The notes under the pieces: generated by a model
What the model was told of the DNA's origin: nothing
Database searches by the model: none
The model's input: the letters and a program-made list of their open reading frames with translations, nothing else
Shown: positions 52,201 to 61,556 of the stretch, in pieces
Position numbering within the stretch: the stretch's first letter is position 1
How the letters are laid out: each line of letters opens with the position of its first letter
Program-made: the position numbers and the translations under genes
DNA from: Amoebophrya sp. A120
Lineage: Eukaryota; Sar; Dinophyceae; Syndiniales; Amoebophryaceae
Reading direction: 5' to 3'
Length of the DNA stretch: 64,000 bases
NCBI GenBank assembly: GCA_905178155.1
Contig: CAJINV010000002.1
Span: forward strand, 270,354-334,353

Positions 52201-53603
52201 TCTAGAGCCGCAGGAGCTGCGTCCTGCTCCGGGGGAGCTGGCGAGCATTTTTTCTGCTTTTCTTCTACTGTCGTCGTTTTGATGTTCTTGTGCACAACAT
52301 CTACTAGCTCTTCTTCCACCGGTGGATCATTTTGATCTAGAGAAGAAAGTTCCACCAAAGATGGAGCTGTGGCACAAGGACCAGCGGCAGGTCGTGTCGG
52401 AGTAGAGGACACGACTTGTGGTCCTCTGGCCATGCACCAGCGGCGCAGGTTTGCGCGGCATATTTCTGTAGTCGCGTTCTTTGCGCCGCCTATTTCTGCA
52501 GTTCTTGTGTAAAAATCCGGCGGCCGCTCCTGCAAGTCGGCGTCATCGTCCACACGAGAACAACCGGCCCCAAGAACTTCGTGCCCAACAAGCGCAGGAG
52601 AGCAAGACTCGTCCTTCTGCGCGTGGTGAAGAACAACTTCGTGCTCATCAGGCACAGGAGTAGAAGAGCACGCAACGTCTCGGTTTTTACTATTATCCCC
52701 AACTACAACTTCCGGAGTCGCCGGCGGGACGGTCGGAGGGCCTCGAATGGTTGCTCTCCTGTGACGGGGCATCAGCAGCACTCTCTCATTGTAGTCTGTC
52801 AAAGCGGCGCGAAATTGCAGTATCTCTGCTGCGCGTTCTCTCTCTTCGCGGACGTGGTTACAACAGCGAGAAAAAGGAGCATGACCACGGGCATTTCTTT
52901 ATCCTGAGCAAAAACGTACCCACACCAGAGTCAAGATGGTAAATCTGCTAGACAAATCAACCAGCTTTGGCTGTTTCGCATGACAAGTTTGTCCTTGTAA
53001 TGTAATCCTGTTTAGGTAGTTCAGCAGCATCACAGGTCTAGCATATGATGCTCATTATAGCATCACAAATCCCAAAACACGATTAGAAAATGCCTTTCAT
53101 GGGGCTCAGCATGAGAAACTTTTTTGGCATGCAGATTTGCATTACAACTCTGGGGTGGGTACGTTTTTACTCAGGATATTCTTGGCGCAGCAGCCGCTGC
53201 TGCTGGTCCAATCCAGGCATCGGTTACCGGAAATATATGGAACTGTCAGGTTTGAAATCGTCAAAGTTGAAATAGTTTGTCATGCATAAAATGCAACACA
53301 GAAAATGCCTCTCTTGCAGAGTAGGCAAGGGAAGCAGATTGTCAGCCTGTTTCGGGGTAGAAATAGAGCTGCTAAAGTAGCACGACAAAAGGCGTCTTCC
53401 TTACCCAAACAGCATGACAAATTGGATTCCGGTGCTCCGAAAATTTGTCATGCGCTGCTTGGAAATTGGTCTTCCAACTGGTATCCATTTTATGCATGAC
53501 AAATCATTTCAACTTTGTCGATTTCGATCCTGACACTCCCATAAAATAAATATGCAGGTTTAATAGGAAGCAATAAAGCTGCACTATCGACGGGTTTTGG
53601 TAT
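46268..53603 (-). CDS. Giant DUF4116-repeat membrane protein (more than 1,400 aa), 5' end unresolved
   Basis: Stop at 46268. Removing IEs at 50124-50278, 49826-50085, 49470-49703, 48918-49170, 48086-48371, 47750-48011 and 46558-46837 gives one frame; upstream, 52900-53178 and 53236-53543 also splice in frame. The N-terminal 850 residues are Pro/Ser/Ala/Thr-rich with PPPKHSPQPKPPC-type tracts. Next come repeats of the DUF4116 pattern: SLEIALLAVGKEGLMLEFAS, NRDLVLAAVRQNGLSLQF, EVVSVAVQQTGMALEFAS and ELAIAAVCHCGRALRFL. Then comes a membrane helix FVVIGAVLFLAGIFVAVLL with KKRRKR after it, and an acidic tail. No in-frame ATG opens it. A signal-peptide-like MPVVMLLFLAVVTTSA lies in another frame at about 52892. 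DUF4116 has no known function. Confidence 0.75.
46558..46837. mobile_element. IE-D copy
   Basis: Perfect GAGTT target repeat (46553-46557, 46838-46842); ends TATTCTGTGTAAAAACGTC and TTTGCATTTGATA, the latter swapped to an IE-A-like terminus. Joins WQLNELENLMSRY. Confidence 0.87.
47750..48011. mobile_element. IE-A copy
   Basis: Perfect TAGAA target repeat. Sits just before the membrane helix; joins QEALFYAFVVIG in frame. Confidence 0.9.
48086..48371. mobile_element. IE-D copy
   Basis: Perfect ATCGC target repeat (48081-48085, 48372-48376). Joins AQNRNAMQDTSQ. Confidence 0.92.
48918..49170. mobile_element. IE-A copy
   Basis: Perfect ACGCG target repeat. Removal restores the DUF4116 word MALEFASERL. 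Confidence 0.92.
49470..49703. mobile_element. IE-A copy
   Basis: Perfect TCAGT target repeat. Joins FASARLKESNRDLVLAAV. Confidence 0.92.
49826..50085. mobile_element. IE-A copy
   Basis: Perfect CCACT target repeat. Joins IVKHAVGNNPRAFQF. Only 41 bp of DNA separate it from the next IE. Confidence 0.92.
50124..50278. mobile_element. IE-B copy
   Basis: Perfect CCGCT target repeat. Joins DFPQEAVLDYNIVK. Confidence 0.92.
52900..53178. mobile_element. IE-D copy
   Basis: Perfect TTCTT target repeat and full IE-D arms. Lies in the 5' part of the DUF4116 gene; an open frame (PAAAAAPRNARGHAPFSR) spans the junction. Confidence 0.9.
53236..53543. mobile_element. IE-F copy
   Basis: Arms TATGGAACTGTCAGGTTTGA onward and the complement of TCGATCCTGACACTCCCATA, with an inner AAAGTTGAAAT / ATTTCAACTTT pair. 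Perfect AAATA target repeat. Only copy of this family here. Confidence 0.85.
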
Positions 53604-53678
53604 TTATAGGAGTATCAATCGCATCAGAATTTACGTAAGCTATTCTTGGTGTTCAAAAATGCAATTTGCGTGATGTAG

Positions 53679-56600
53679 TCACGCTGAACAATATGACATA
53701 GTAAGAATGCAGAAGTTTTTAGTCGCAGTATATGCAATTTGATGTCGGAGTTGTATCCAACTACGATAGAAGACTTTACTGTTTCTCAGCATGTAGTTCG
53801 ATAACAAGTCTCCAAGCGGGCAGGCCCCTGCTTCACCTTCATCCGGATCGCGTATTGTCTCAGTAATGGTGGATTCATCTCTCGGGTACCGCTCAGGCAG
53901 TTTTTTCGACATCAGGTTACTCCAAATCATCTTTATTTTTTCCTGGTTGTCATGGTTGATTAAATCAAGCATTCCAGTTGGAGCTTCTCCTTCACGACCA
54001 CCTGAAGCAGGCGCGGCTGATGCAGACGAGGCTGATGCAGATCTGATGCAGCTGTCCTCCGGTACTGTGTCATTTTTCCGTGGTTGTACAACAAGGCTTT
54101 TGTCGTCGGGCTCAGGTCATCACATGCAAAAGTGTCTGGGTCTGGAAAAGTGCAACGTTTGTCATACACGTTTTGCATGATGCGTGAGGCCTGTGATGCA
54201 TGCCCTAGCATCACAGATTCTGTGAGATCGTTACCATGCCTTTTCCGCATGAGAAACTGCCTCTCGGCATTCTCACAAGTGATCAGCTTTATTGGTAATC
54301 ATGCAACACAGATTTTTGTATGATTCAGATTTAGCATGGCAAGTTCCACTCTTCCGGACCCAGACATATTTGCAATGCATACAGGTATTTCGTTTCCGCT
54401 GTACAAGGCTTTTGTCGTGTCGTGGTACAAGGCGTTGGTGTTCGTTTTAAGCAAGCACGTAGTTGATCCCTCGTCGGTGTGGTGAAGATCAGGCTGTGTC
54501 TTATGGTCCTCCTCCGCGTCCGCACGCCCGGACCACGATGAACAGGCGGCGGCCAACGTCAAGCCCTCGTCTTTTTCTTCTTCCACCTCTTCTCGACCTC
54601 CTTGCACATCAAGACCTGGCTTATTCCCTCTCCAACTCGTCGCACTCAGTTTTTTTCCCTTGCTTTGTGGAAAGTGCAATGTTGCCGACCCCTTCCTTGT
54701 TCTTTCCCTTTCCCCCGGGAGGACATTAATAGGACGGCGGTCCCATTTCAAGGACCACGACGGGGGTCGGCTGCGGCGCTGTTGCTGTTCTGCTGGTACA
54801 TCAACCTTAGACACCGGGTTTTTTTTGTTCGTCTTCTTGGTCTTCGGCGGGGACTTGGACTTCTGCTCGGAACTGATCATATGGGGTTCATCACAAATAA
54901 CTTGTTGCCCGCAGGAGATAGAGCCAGCAGCAGCAACAGACTTTGTTTGCACTAAAGTTATTTCTGGCTCAACAACAGCAACATCCTCCGCTTGATGTAG
55001 ATGTAGTCCTGCATGATTCTCGTCCACACGAGCATCTATTTCGGCTTGTTGTTCGACTAAGTCGGTCGGCGAAGTTGTACTGGAATTTGAGTAAAAATTG
55101 TCCTCACCTCCTGCAGCAGTTGCACAGGTCGACGTCGAGCCATCGTCCTCTGCCTCATCTCGTCTGGGAGGTTGCTGCATCTGCGGCTTTTGGTTCATTT
55201 TTTGTTCCCCATGAGCACGGCCTGCTGGACCACACGCCTTCTGAACATGAGTAGAATTATGATGGTCAACATTTAATATTTCGTGCTGTAGAAGGTGGTC
55301 ATCATCGCTTCGAAGAGGGCGTGGTTCTTCGTCGTCTTCAAGTTCATCACGAACTATAGCGTCAGAGGTCGTGCAGGGAACTTCGTCTACCGCGGTCTGC
55401 TCTCTAGTACTCGTACGACCCGGCGCGGTCGGGCAGCGGCCAGGAGCAGGTGTAGCTGCTTCTAAGGAGATCGAACCTGCAGAAGAGCTGGATGAAGAAC
55501 TTCTACAGGGGGTCGTCGGCGAAGCAGGTATAGTTGGGGGTTCTGCTTCGACTCTACTTTCGTCTTTCACGACGACCGGGCCAAGGACTCGTTGTGCCGC
55601 CTTATCTATGCATTGCAAAAGTATCGTACTCGCATAAATGCATTACAAATTTCTTGAGCATGAGAAATAAAATTTGTAATGCGGATTTACTTTCAGAAAA
55701 AAATTTGTAATGCATGATTGCAATTACTACGAGTACGATACTTTTGCACAGGATATCATCCTCTTCCCCCTTTTCTTCCTCGCCGCCGCCACTGCTATCG
55801 AAAAATTCCAAGGGGGATAAAATACTCCTCCTTCTGGAACGAAGGTTTTGCTTTTGTCTAGTACTGCCCCTGCTTGTAGGTGTTTTCGAGGTGATGGTGG
55901 TGGAGGCGCTGTCGGTAGTAGAGTTTTTGGCTTTTATTTCTTGTTCGCTTATTTTTTCGTCTTGATGATGTTCCTGCAAAGGAGGTGAAGATGAACTAGA
56001 ACTACTCGAACTCATCGAGGGGCTCCCAGCATAATTACGAGCCACGTGGGGTTGCTGCCCCTGGTCCATCCCATTGTCCTCCTCGCTGTTCACCTTATTT
56101 TTCTTGTCCCTGCTTTGCTTGTTTTCCACTTTCCTGGCCCTTCTCTCGATGTCGCAGCTCCTTGGGTGGAGCGTTTGGAGGTCCTCCTCGTCGTTGTCCG
56201 ATATGTAATAGCTGGCTTCTTCTGCTCCTGCTGCTCTGAGTTTTTTCTTTTTCACGCCCGCTGGTTTTGGCGATTGCAGCCTGGTTGCGGATGCGAACAG
56301 TGAGGACTTCGTACTGATACTTCTGTAATTTGGTCGCCGTGAGGAGGTGGACCACCAAGTTGTGATCGTATTTTCAGCCACGACCCCGGAGGACCAGCAC
56401 CCAGCGGGATTACAGGAGAGCCGGTCGCCGTGAGTCCGACTCCGAACTGGTATCGAAGTAGGCGCATCAAGTCCTAAAAATATTCGTGTTCCGGCAGAAG
56501 TACTGGTCGTGTGCTCGGTAGTTGGGTGCCAACGTCGTGCAGATTCCGATTTTTTCAAGAGCTTAATACAGAAGTCACCAACCGTGGTCCTCTCATCTGC

Positions 56601-56765
56601 CTCTCCTTGCCCAAGCAGTAGTTCTAGTTCATCGTCCACTGTACAGAAATAACTGTTGCAGATGAATTGTTGATCCTCGAATACGGTTGTGTTGTTAAAG
56701 AGGAGAAGGAACAGTAGCGCCGCCTGGATCCGTCTGAAAACCGGGTAGTTGTCGACGATCAACAT
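53679..56765 (-). CDS. Large disordered secretory protein (about 940 aa)
   Basis: ATG at 56765; the N-terminus MLIVDNYPVFRRIQAALLFL continues into a hydrophobic signal sequence. Removing IE-B (55617-55753) and IE-A (54118-54381) gives one frame: EEDDKAAQRVLGP and GNEIPEPDDKSLVV. The body is Ser/Thr/Glu/Lys-rich with charged tracts and no recognised domain. The last 110 residues look ordered (MLDLINHDNQEKIKMIWSNL, then LLSNYMLRNSKVFYRSW) and end FCILTMSYCSA at 53679. Only 75 bp separate its stop from the upstream limit of the next gene's open frame. Function unknown. Confidence 0.78.
54118..54381. mobile_element. IE-A copy
   Basis: Perfect CAGGT target repeat (54113-54117, 54382-54386); outer bases CATCACATGC on one side, GCAATGCATA on the other. 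Confidence 0.9.
55617..55753. mobile_element. IE-B copy
   Basis: Near-consensus IE-B of about 140 bp with long arms (GCAAAAGTATCGTACTCG and complement). Target repeat TATC. Confidence 0.9.
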
Positions 56766-57808
56766 TGTCGCGAGGTGAACGACCTGTGGGGCCGCTAGTA
56801 AGTACTACCGCTTACCACGTCGATTGAAGACGCCATCATCGTCTTTTCCCTCACGTTCGCCCCACCGGCGCGGCTCTGATGATTCCTCTTGAAAATCGCT
56901 TGTAGTTCGTCCTCCCCGAAGGTGTCGGCTGACTCATGGTATCGTCGAAAAAAGCCTTAATATGGCCCGGCATAAATTTTTCTTTGTCAGTACTTATATA
57001 AGATTACACGAGGTGAATCAATAGCGCGGATGCTGTTCTGCAATGGACATCTGCGTAAACTAGGGTCGTATCATATAAAGGCAAAGAGTGCCCCCTTCTG
57101 TAGCGTTTTCGTTTTGTCTGTCTAGAAAGGTTTTTTTAGTGTCGAGCAAGCGATTTCTTTTTGTTTATATAGTTTTCTTGATGTAGATGCCGTAGTTAGT
57201 GCTGATTTATACTATTCGGTAGAAATTATCCGCCTTAACAAATTTCATATCACAATATTCGCGATCAAGTATGGAGTGACCACTGATTAGTTTCTTCCTA
57301 TTGATGTTGTGTTTAACGAGTTATAATTAAGGGAAAGTACGCAGTTCCTCACTTTCCACCCGAGGTATTACAGTCCAACCGTGCCGGCTGGTAGTTCGTC
57401 TTTTTCATCTCCCCCGGGGGGTGCAAATAATGTGTAGGTGTCATGTTGACACAACAGAGGCGGCCCATATTGGAGTAATATAATTCTACACTAAAAGCAT
57501 CTATTACTACTGTATTAAAAACGATATACGAATAGTAACTACGACTAACCACTGTGCCGGTCCGGAAGAAGTCAAATTTTGAAAAAAAGAAAAGAGCACG
57601 CGCTTTCTGCGAAACAACACCTCACAATTTTCGCCACGAGTCTGTTGAGCAGAGATCTTCACAGCGTTGGATTTGGACCACCGTAGCTTTGTTCTCGGAA
57701 CTTCTACGTAGGAACGCCTCAGAGCAGTAGACCACCGGGCGATCCTGCCAACCCGTTCTTCTGCAATCTGCCACGACAACGTCTTTCTAGAAGATCAAAG
57801 GAACAAAA
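56766..57808. promoter_or_regulatory. Divergent intergenic region
   Basis: About 1 kb between the minus-strand gene starting at 56765 and the plus-strand gene starting at 57809, so it should hold both promoters. AT-rich; I see no specific conserved promoter element. Confidence 0.4.
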
Positions 57809-60800
57809 ATGTCGGCGGAGATCAAAGCTTACTCCGCCGGCATTATGTGGCGGAACCGCCCACAATTGTGCGGATCTCATGATCTCGATGTTGAAGATGC
57901 ACATTTTCAGGTAAACTGGTTTGAGCAGGACCTGTATGTGTACAAATAGAGAACGTTTTGGGATCGTGTGTTTTTCCCACTGCCGATAAGGCACAAAAAT
58001 AGCAGATCTGCGTTGAACTTGTTTCAAAGAACGAAATTTGTAAACCGGCCCATGCTGTGATAGAGCCCTGGTTTTATGTCAATCTCACGACAAGCGGCGA
58101 CTATACCGTGGTAGTTTGCATTTCTAACATATCATTACGTAAAAGCCACGATCATGCTCGAAATTAAAAGAACATTTTGATTTTCTATACCAAGCTATTA
58201 AGACACTGTGAAGTCAAATTTGATCAAAAAACCACTTCACCCGCCTTTGCTTGAAAAAAAAGCCGCAAAAGGAAGACAATTGCGATCTTGAGGGAGACAC
58301 GAAAATTGCATTTATGCGTGAAGGCCACAAAAGGTAGCCCTTTGGGCGTCCAGGAGTATTTTTCTTGAAATTAAAATGATAATTGACATTTGCGTTTGTA
58401 AAGATAGCTAGCACCCGCAAAACATCGTACTTAGCGGCGCCTCTAACATGAGCATAATCCTTAAAGCGGTTCCTTGTTTCTCGTCGTTGTTGAAAAGGCA
58501 GACGAACGAATGAAACTCGCTGCTGACACACGATTTTTCTTCAATTTCGAAACTAAGCACGCACCTCCTCCCCGCGAAAAACGAAGAGGAACGCCGCGAA
58601 TTTTCCGTCGGCGAAACAGGAAGAAACCCTGCGCAAATAGTAGAGGATTTGCGTTGACCCAGCACGGAAAAGTTGGCGAAGCGCGCCGCTTTCCTGTGCC
58701 CACCACGGATCGAAAGATAACCTCCATCTCGTCGGACCACCCTAAGCCGCTCTGATTTCCGCCCCAATAGACACCAACCGCCCGGCGCCCCGTACGATCC
58801 AGATCCCGCGAGCGAGCAGGGCGTGCGTTGGCACCCACTTTCATCTTTCCACGAAGCGGTGGAGATAGGAACCTGGTCCCCAAGATAAATCCGCGAAATT
58901 TGAAAATTTTATCTTTATTGCTGTGTGGGACAAATAGAAAAAAACGGAATTAGCCTGACAACAGAGGCGTATCGATTCAAGAGTTCCAAAAGGCATTGCA
59001 CATACACACAAATGCACTAATACATCCTGATATCCTGTATTTTGATTGAAAAAATTAAAATTTTATTTTTGTTCAACTTGAAAATCCGCGAAATTTTAAA
59101 ATTTTATTTTTATTGGAAGGAAACAAAAGCCGCAATCTGCATCACACATACCTGGCGCTGATGTTCACACAATGAAAACCGCCTGACAACATCCAGTAAT
59201 ATCGCTCCAAGCAATATTCCTTGGACCTTTTCTTTATAGAATCCGCGAAATTTCAAAATTTTATTTTTATTTCCTTCGAAAATCCGCGAATTTTCAAAAT
59301 TTTATTTTTATTGGCGACGCATTCTCTTTTCCACAAACAAACATAAAATCCCAGCTCTTTGTCTTACAGCGACCGTCCACTCCCCTAGACCGGCCCCAAC
59401 CCAGTGGCCCCAGAAGATCTTGTCCTTCGTCGCAGCAATCCACCCTCGTGAATGATGCGCCGCACGATGCTCTGATGGATCGTACTTTCCCCGGCGATCA
59501 TACCGTCGCGTATCACATTATTCTGCATGGTATACTACTAGAGGATGATCTTTTCGAAAATAAGTGGCAGTTTGGTTTGCACGGCGCGATCATACACATC
59601 CTCCTTCTGAAATGCACGTTTACAAACACCTTCCTTTCGTCAAAGATCATAGTGGAACACCAGCTCTCGTCGCTCTCGGCACTGCGATTAGCGACACAGC
59701 GCTTTTCAGAAGATCTAGGGCGATACCCTCAGGTAGAAGCTCCTTGTGCAGCCCATAATGTTCTTGTGTACAACAGTTCATGAGAATTGTGGTGGTGCGG
59801 TTCGATGGTGATGGAGAGTTTTCTTCTTTTTTGTAGTTTCAGCAGTCAAAATGCTATTATACAGGTGCGATGCTCTTTATAAGAAACTGTTTAGATTTTT
59901 TCGCAGACGAGCACTTTTAAGCTGTTGGGCCACCAAGTCCTCGTGGTGACCCATTTAACTCACAATTGTGCTCACAGTTCGTTTTTCGTTTTCGCAAAAT
60001 AGGCCGTGCGTAACCTTCATCTCTGTGTATCCGACGTACAAATACGGCGTGACGTCATTTTTTTCAATTTGAAATTTGCTTTAGAGCTAATTGGTTTTGG
60101 TGTAATGTATTCTTTAACTTGATAAAAACTAAAACGCGGCGAAAAAAAATCGCGGTCCTTCTTCCCCCGGTTGCTGCTGCAGAGCGTCGATTTGCCCCTT
60201 CTACGGCCTCCACGTATCACCAAACAGCACCTAGAATCTCCATCAGCTCATAGGGTATTTCCTTTAGAAACAGAGTTCTGTATCGTAGGGAAGAAAACAA
60301 AAAGCAAAAGTCACTCCAACTCGTCGTGTCTTGCATCATAGCTAAACGAGCTTTTTGCCATGCTGGCGCCAATGCATGGATAAACATCTGCGCTTTGGTT
60401 TCTTGATGCATGGAAGACAAATCACTTGTTTTATGATACGCTTGTTGTAAAAGCAGGTTCCTTACAAGGGATACGGTGGTGGCGAGCAGATGGCGCTCTC
60501 TGTTGATCGGGGACCGCATGTGTTCGAAAACACGCAGTGGATGCAGCATGCGGCGGCGGCTGCATTGGCGCACTCTGGCGGGCAGTTTGTTGCGACTGGC
60601 GACAGGCAGCAGCTGAAGAACGTGCAACAAATGCAGGTCGCGACGTTCGGGTTATTTAAGTGCCTGCAAATCCAGAACGTTGGCGGGTATCGCTATCGCC
60701 TGGCGTGCGGGTCGAAACCACACATGACTTATGCATTGCAAATATGTCTGGGTCTGGAAGAATGCAGGAGTTTGTCATGCAGATTTTGCATGACCAGCTA

Positions 60801-61087
60801 TAGGGTTTGTGATGCCTGCCCTAACGCCAGAGATTCTGCGAGGGCTTTCTGATGCTCATACCGCATGGGAAATGCCCTCTCCACATATCAAAAATCGGAC
60901 GTCTTTTGCTGTTCATGCAATACAGATTTATTGTAGAATCCAAATCCAGCATCACCAGCTGTATCCTTCCAGACCCAGACATATTTGCACTGGATATGGA
61001 TTCGGTGTCGCTGCAAATCAGCTGGAAGTACCTCATACAGCAGAACTCATCCAGAAACCAATCGAGGAAGCAAGGTATGGAAAATAA
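57809..61087 (+). CDS. Small conserved-looking protein, three exons (about 155 aa)
   Basis: Exon 1 57809-57910 (MSAEIKAYSAGIMWRNRPQL to DVEDAHFQ) ends CAG before GTAAAC. Exon 2 starts at 60457 after AAAGCAG (VPYKGYGGGEQMALSVDRGP, then THW-like FENTQWMQHAAAAALAHSGG and VATFGLFKCLQIQNVGGYRY). Exon 3, after IE-A (60730-60996), encodes GFGVAANQLEVPHTAELIQK and ends EEARYGK at 61087. The 2.55-kb first intron is canonical GT-AG. The sequence has the look of a constrained globular protein, possibly organellar, but I do not recognise the family. The junction at the IE is inferred from frame only. Confidence 0.62.
58889..59311. repeat. Interspersed 30-35-nt AT motif in intron
   Basis: AATCCGCGAAATTT.AAAATT followed by TTATTTTTATT recurs at about 58889, 59083, 59240 and 59279, with a weaker copy at 59050. 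All are in the same orientation with irregular spacing. Confidence 0.85.
60730..60996. mobile_element. IE-A copy
   Basis: TATGCATTGCAAATATG and opposite end CATATTTGCACTGGATA with both arms. Flanking repeat not clear. Confidence 0.82.
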
Positions 61088-61556
61088 ATTGAGCTCGTTT
61101 ATTTTGAACAAATCTGATTGTCGCCACGTGGAAAAATGCCTTCGCTCCTATTTCTCGTTTTCTCTTCTCTCTAGATTAGTCTCGAAGCAGCGAGGACTAC
61201 GTTAAAAGCATTCGGCGCACTACGTTTTTTACAAGATGCAAAGCACTACATCACATGACAAACTCGACGTTTGGGCGCAGCTTGTTCTTCAAAAAGCTCG
61301 TTTATTCTTCCTCCGCATAAAACAGTCTCGTGGCGTCGGATTTCGTTTTTTATGGAAAGGAAAAATCATAGACGAGAGAGCTACAAAAGGAGATGAAAGT
61401 TGTCGGTGTTTGCATAAACTACCCAAAGAATTTCGGTTTCAGCACGTTCGTACAGCTTTTAAAAAGGAGAGAATTGTCACACCGTGAATAGACGTTCGAC
61501 AAAAACAAGGAGCCGTCCACCTCTACATCTTTCTGCGCTTCTCGGCACTAAAATAG

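Noticed and set aside
58461-58883. Minus-strand ORF of 140 codons within the long intron of the small plus-strand gene
   Set aside because: No family, no start context, and the opposite strand is equally open; not listed as a gene.
59448-59783. Plus-strand ORF of 111 codons in the same intron
   Set aside because: It does not join in frame with the flanking exons by GT-AG and has no recognisable motif.
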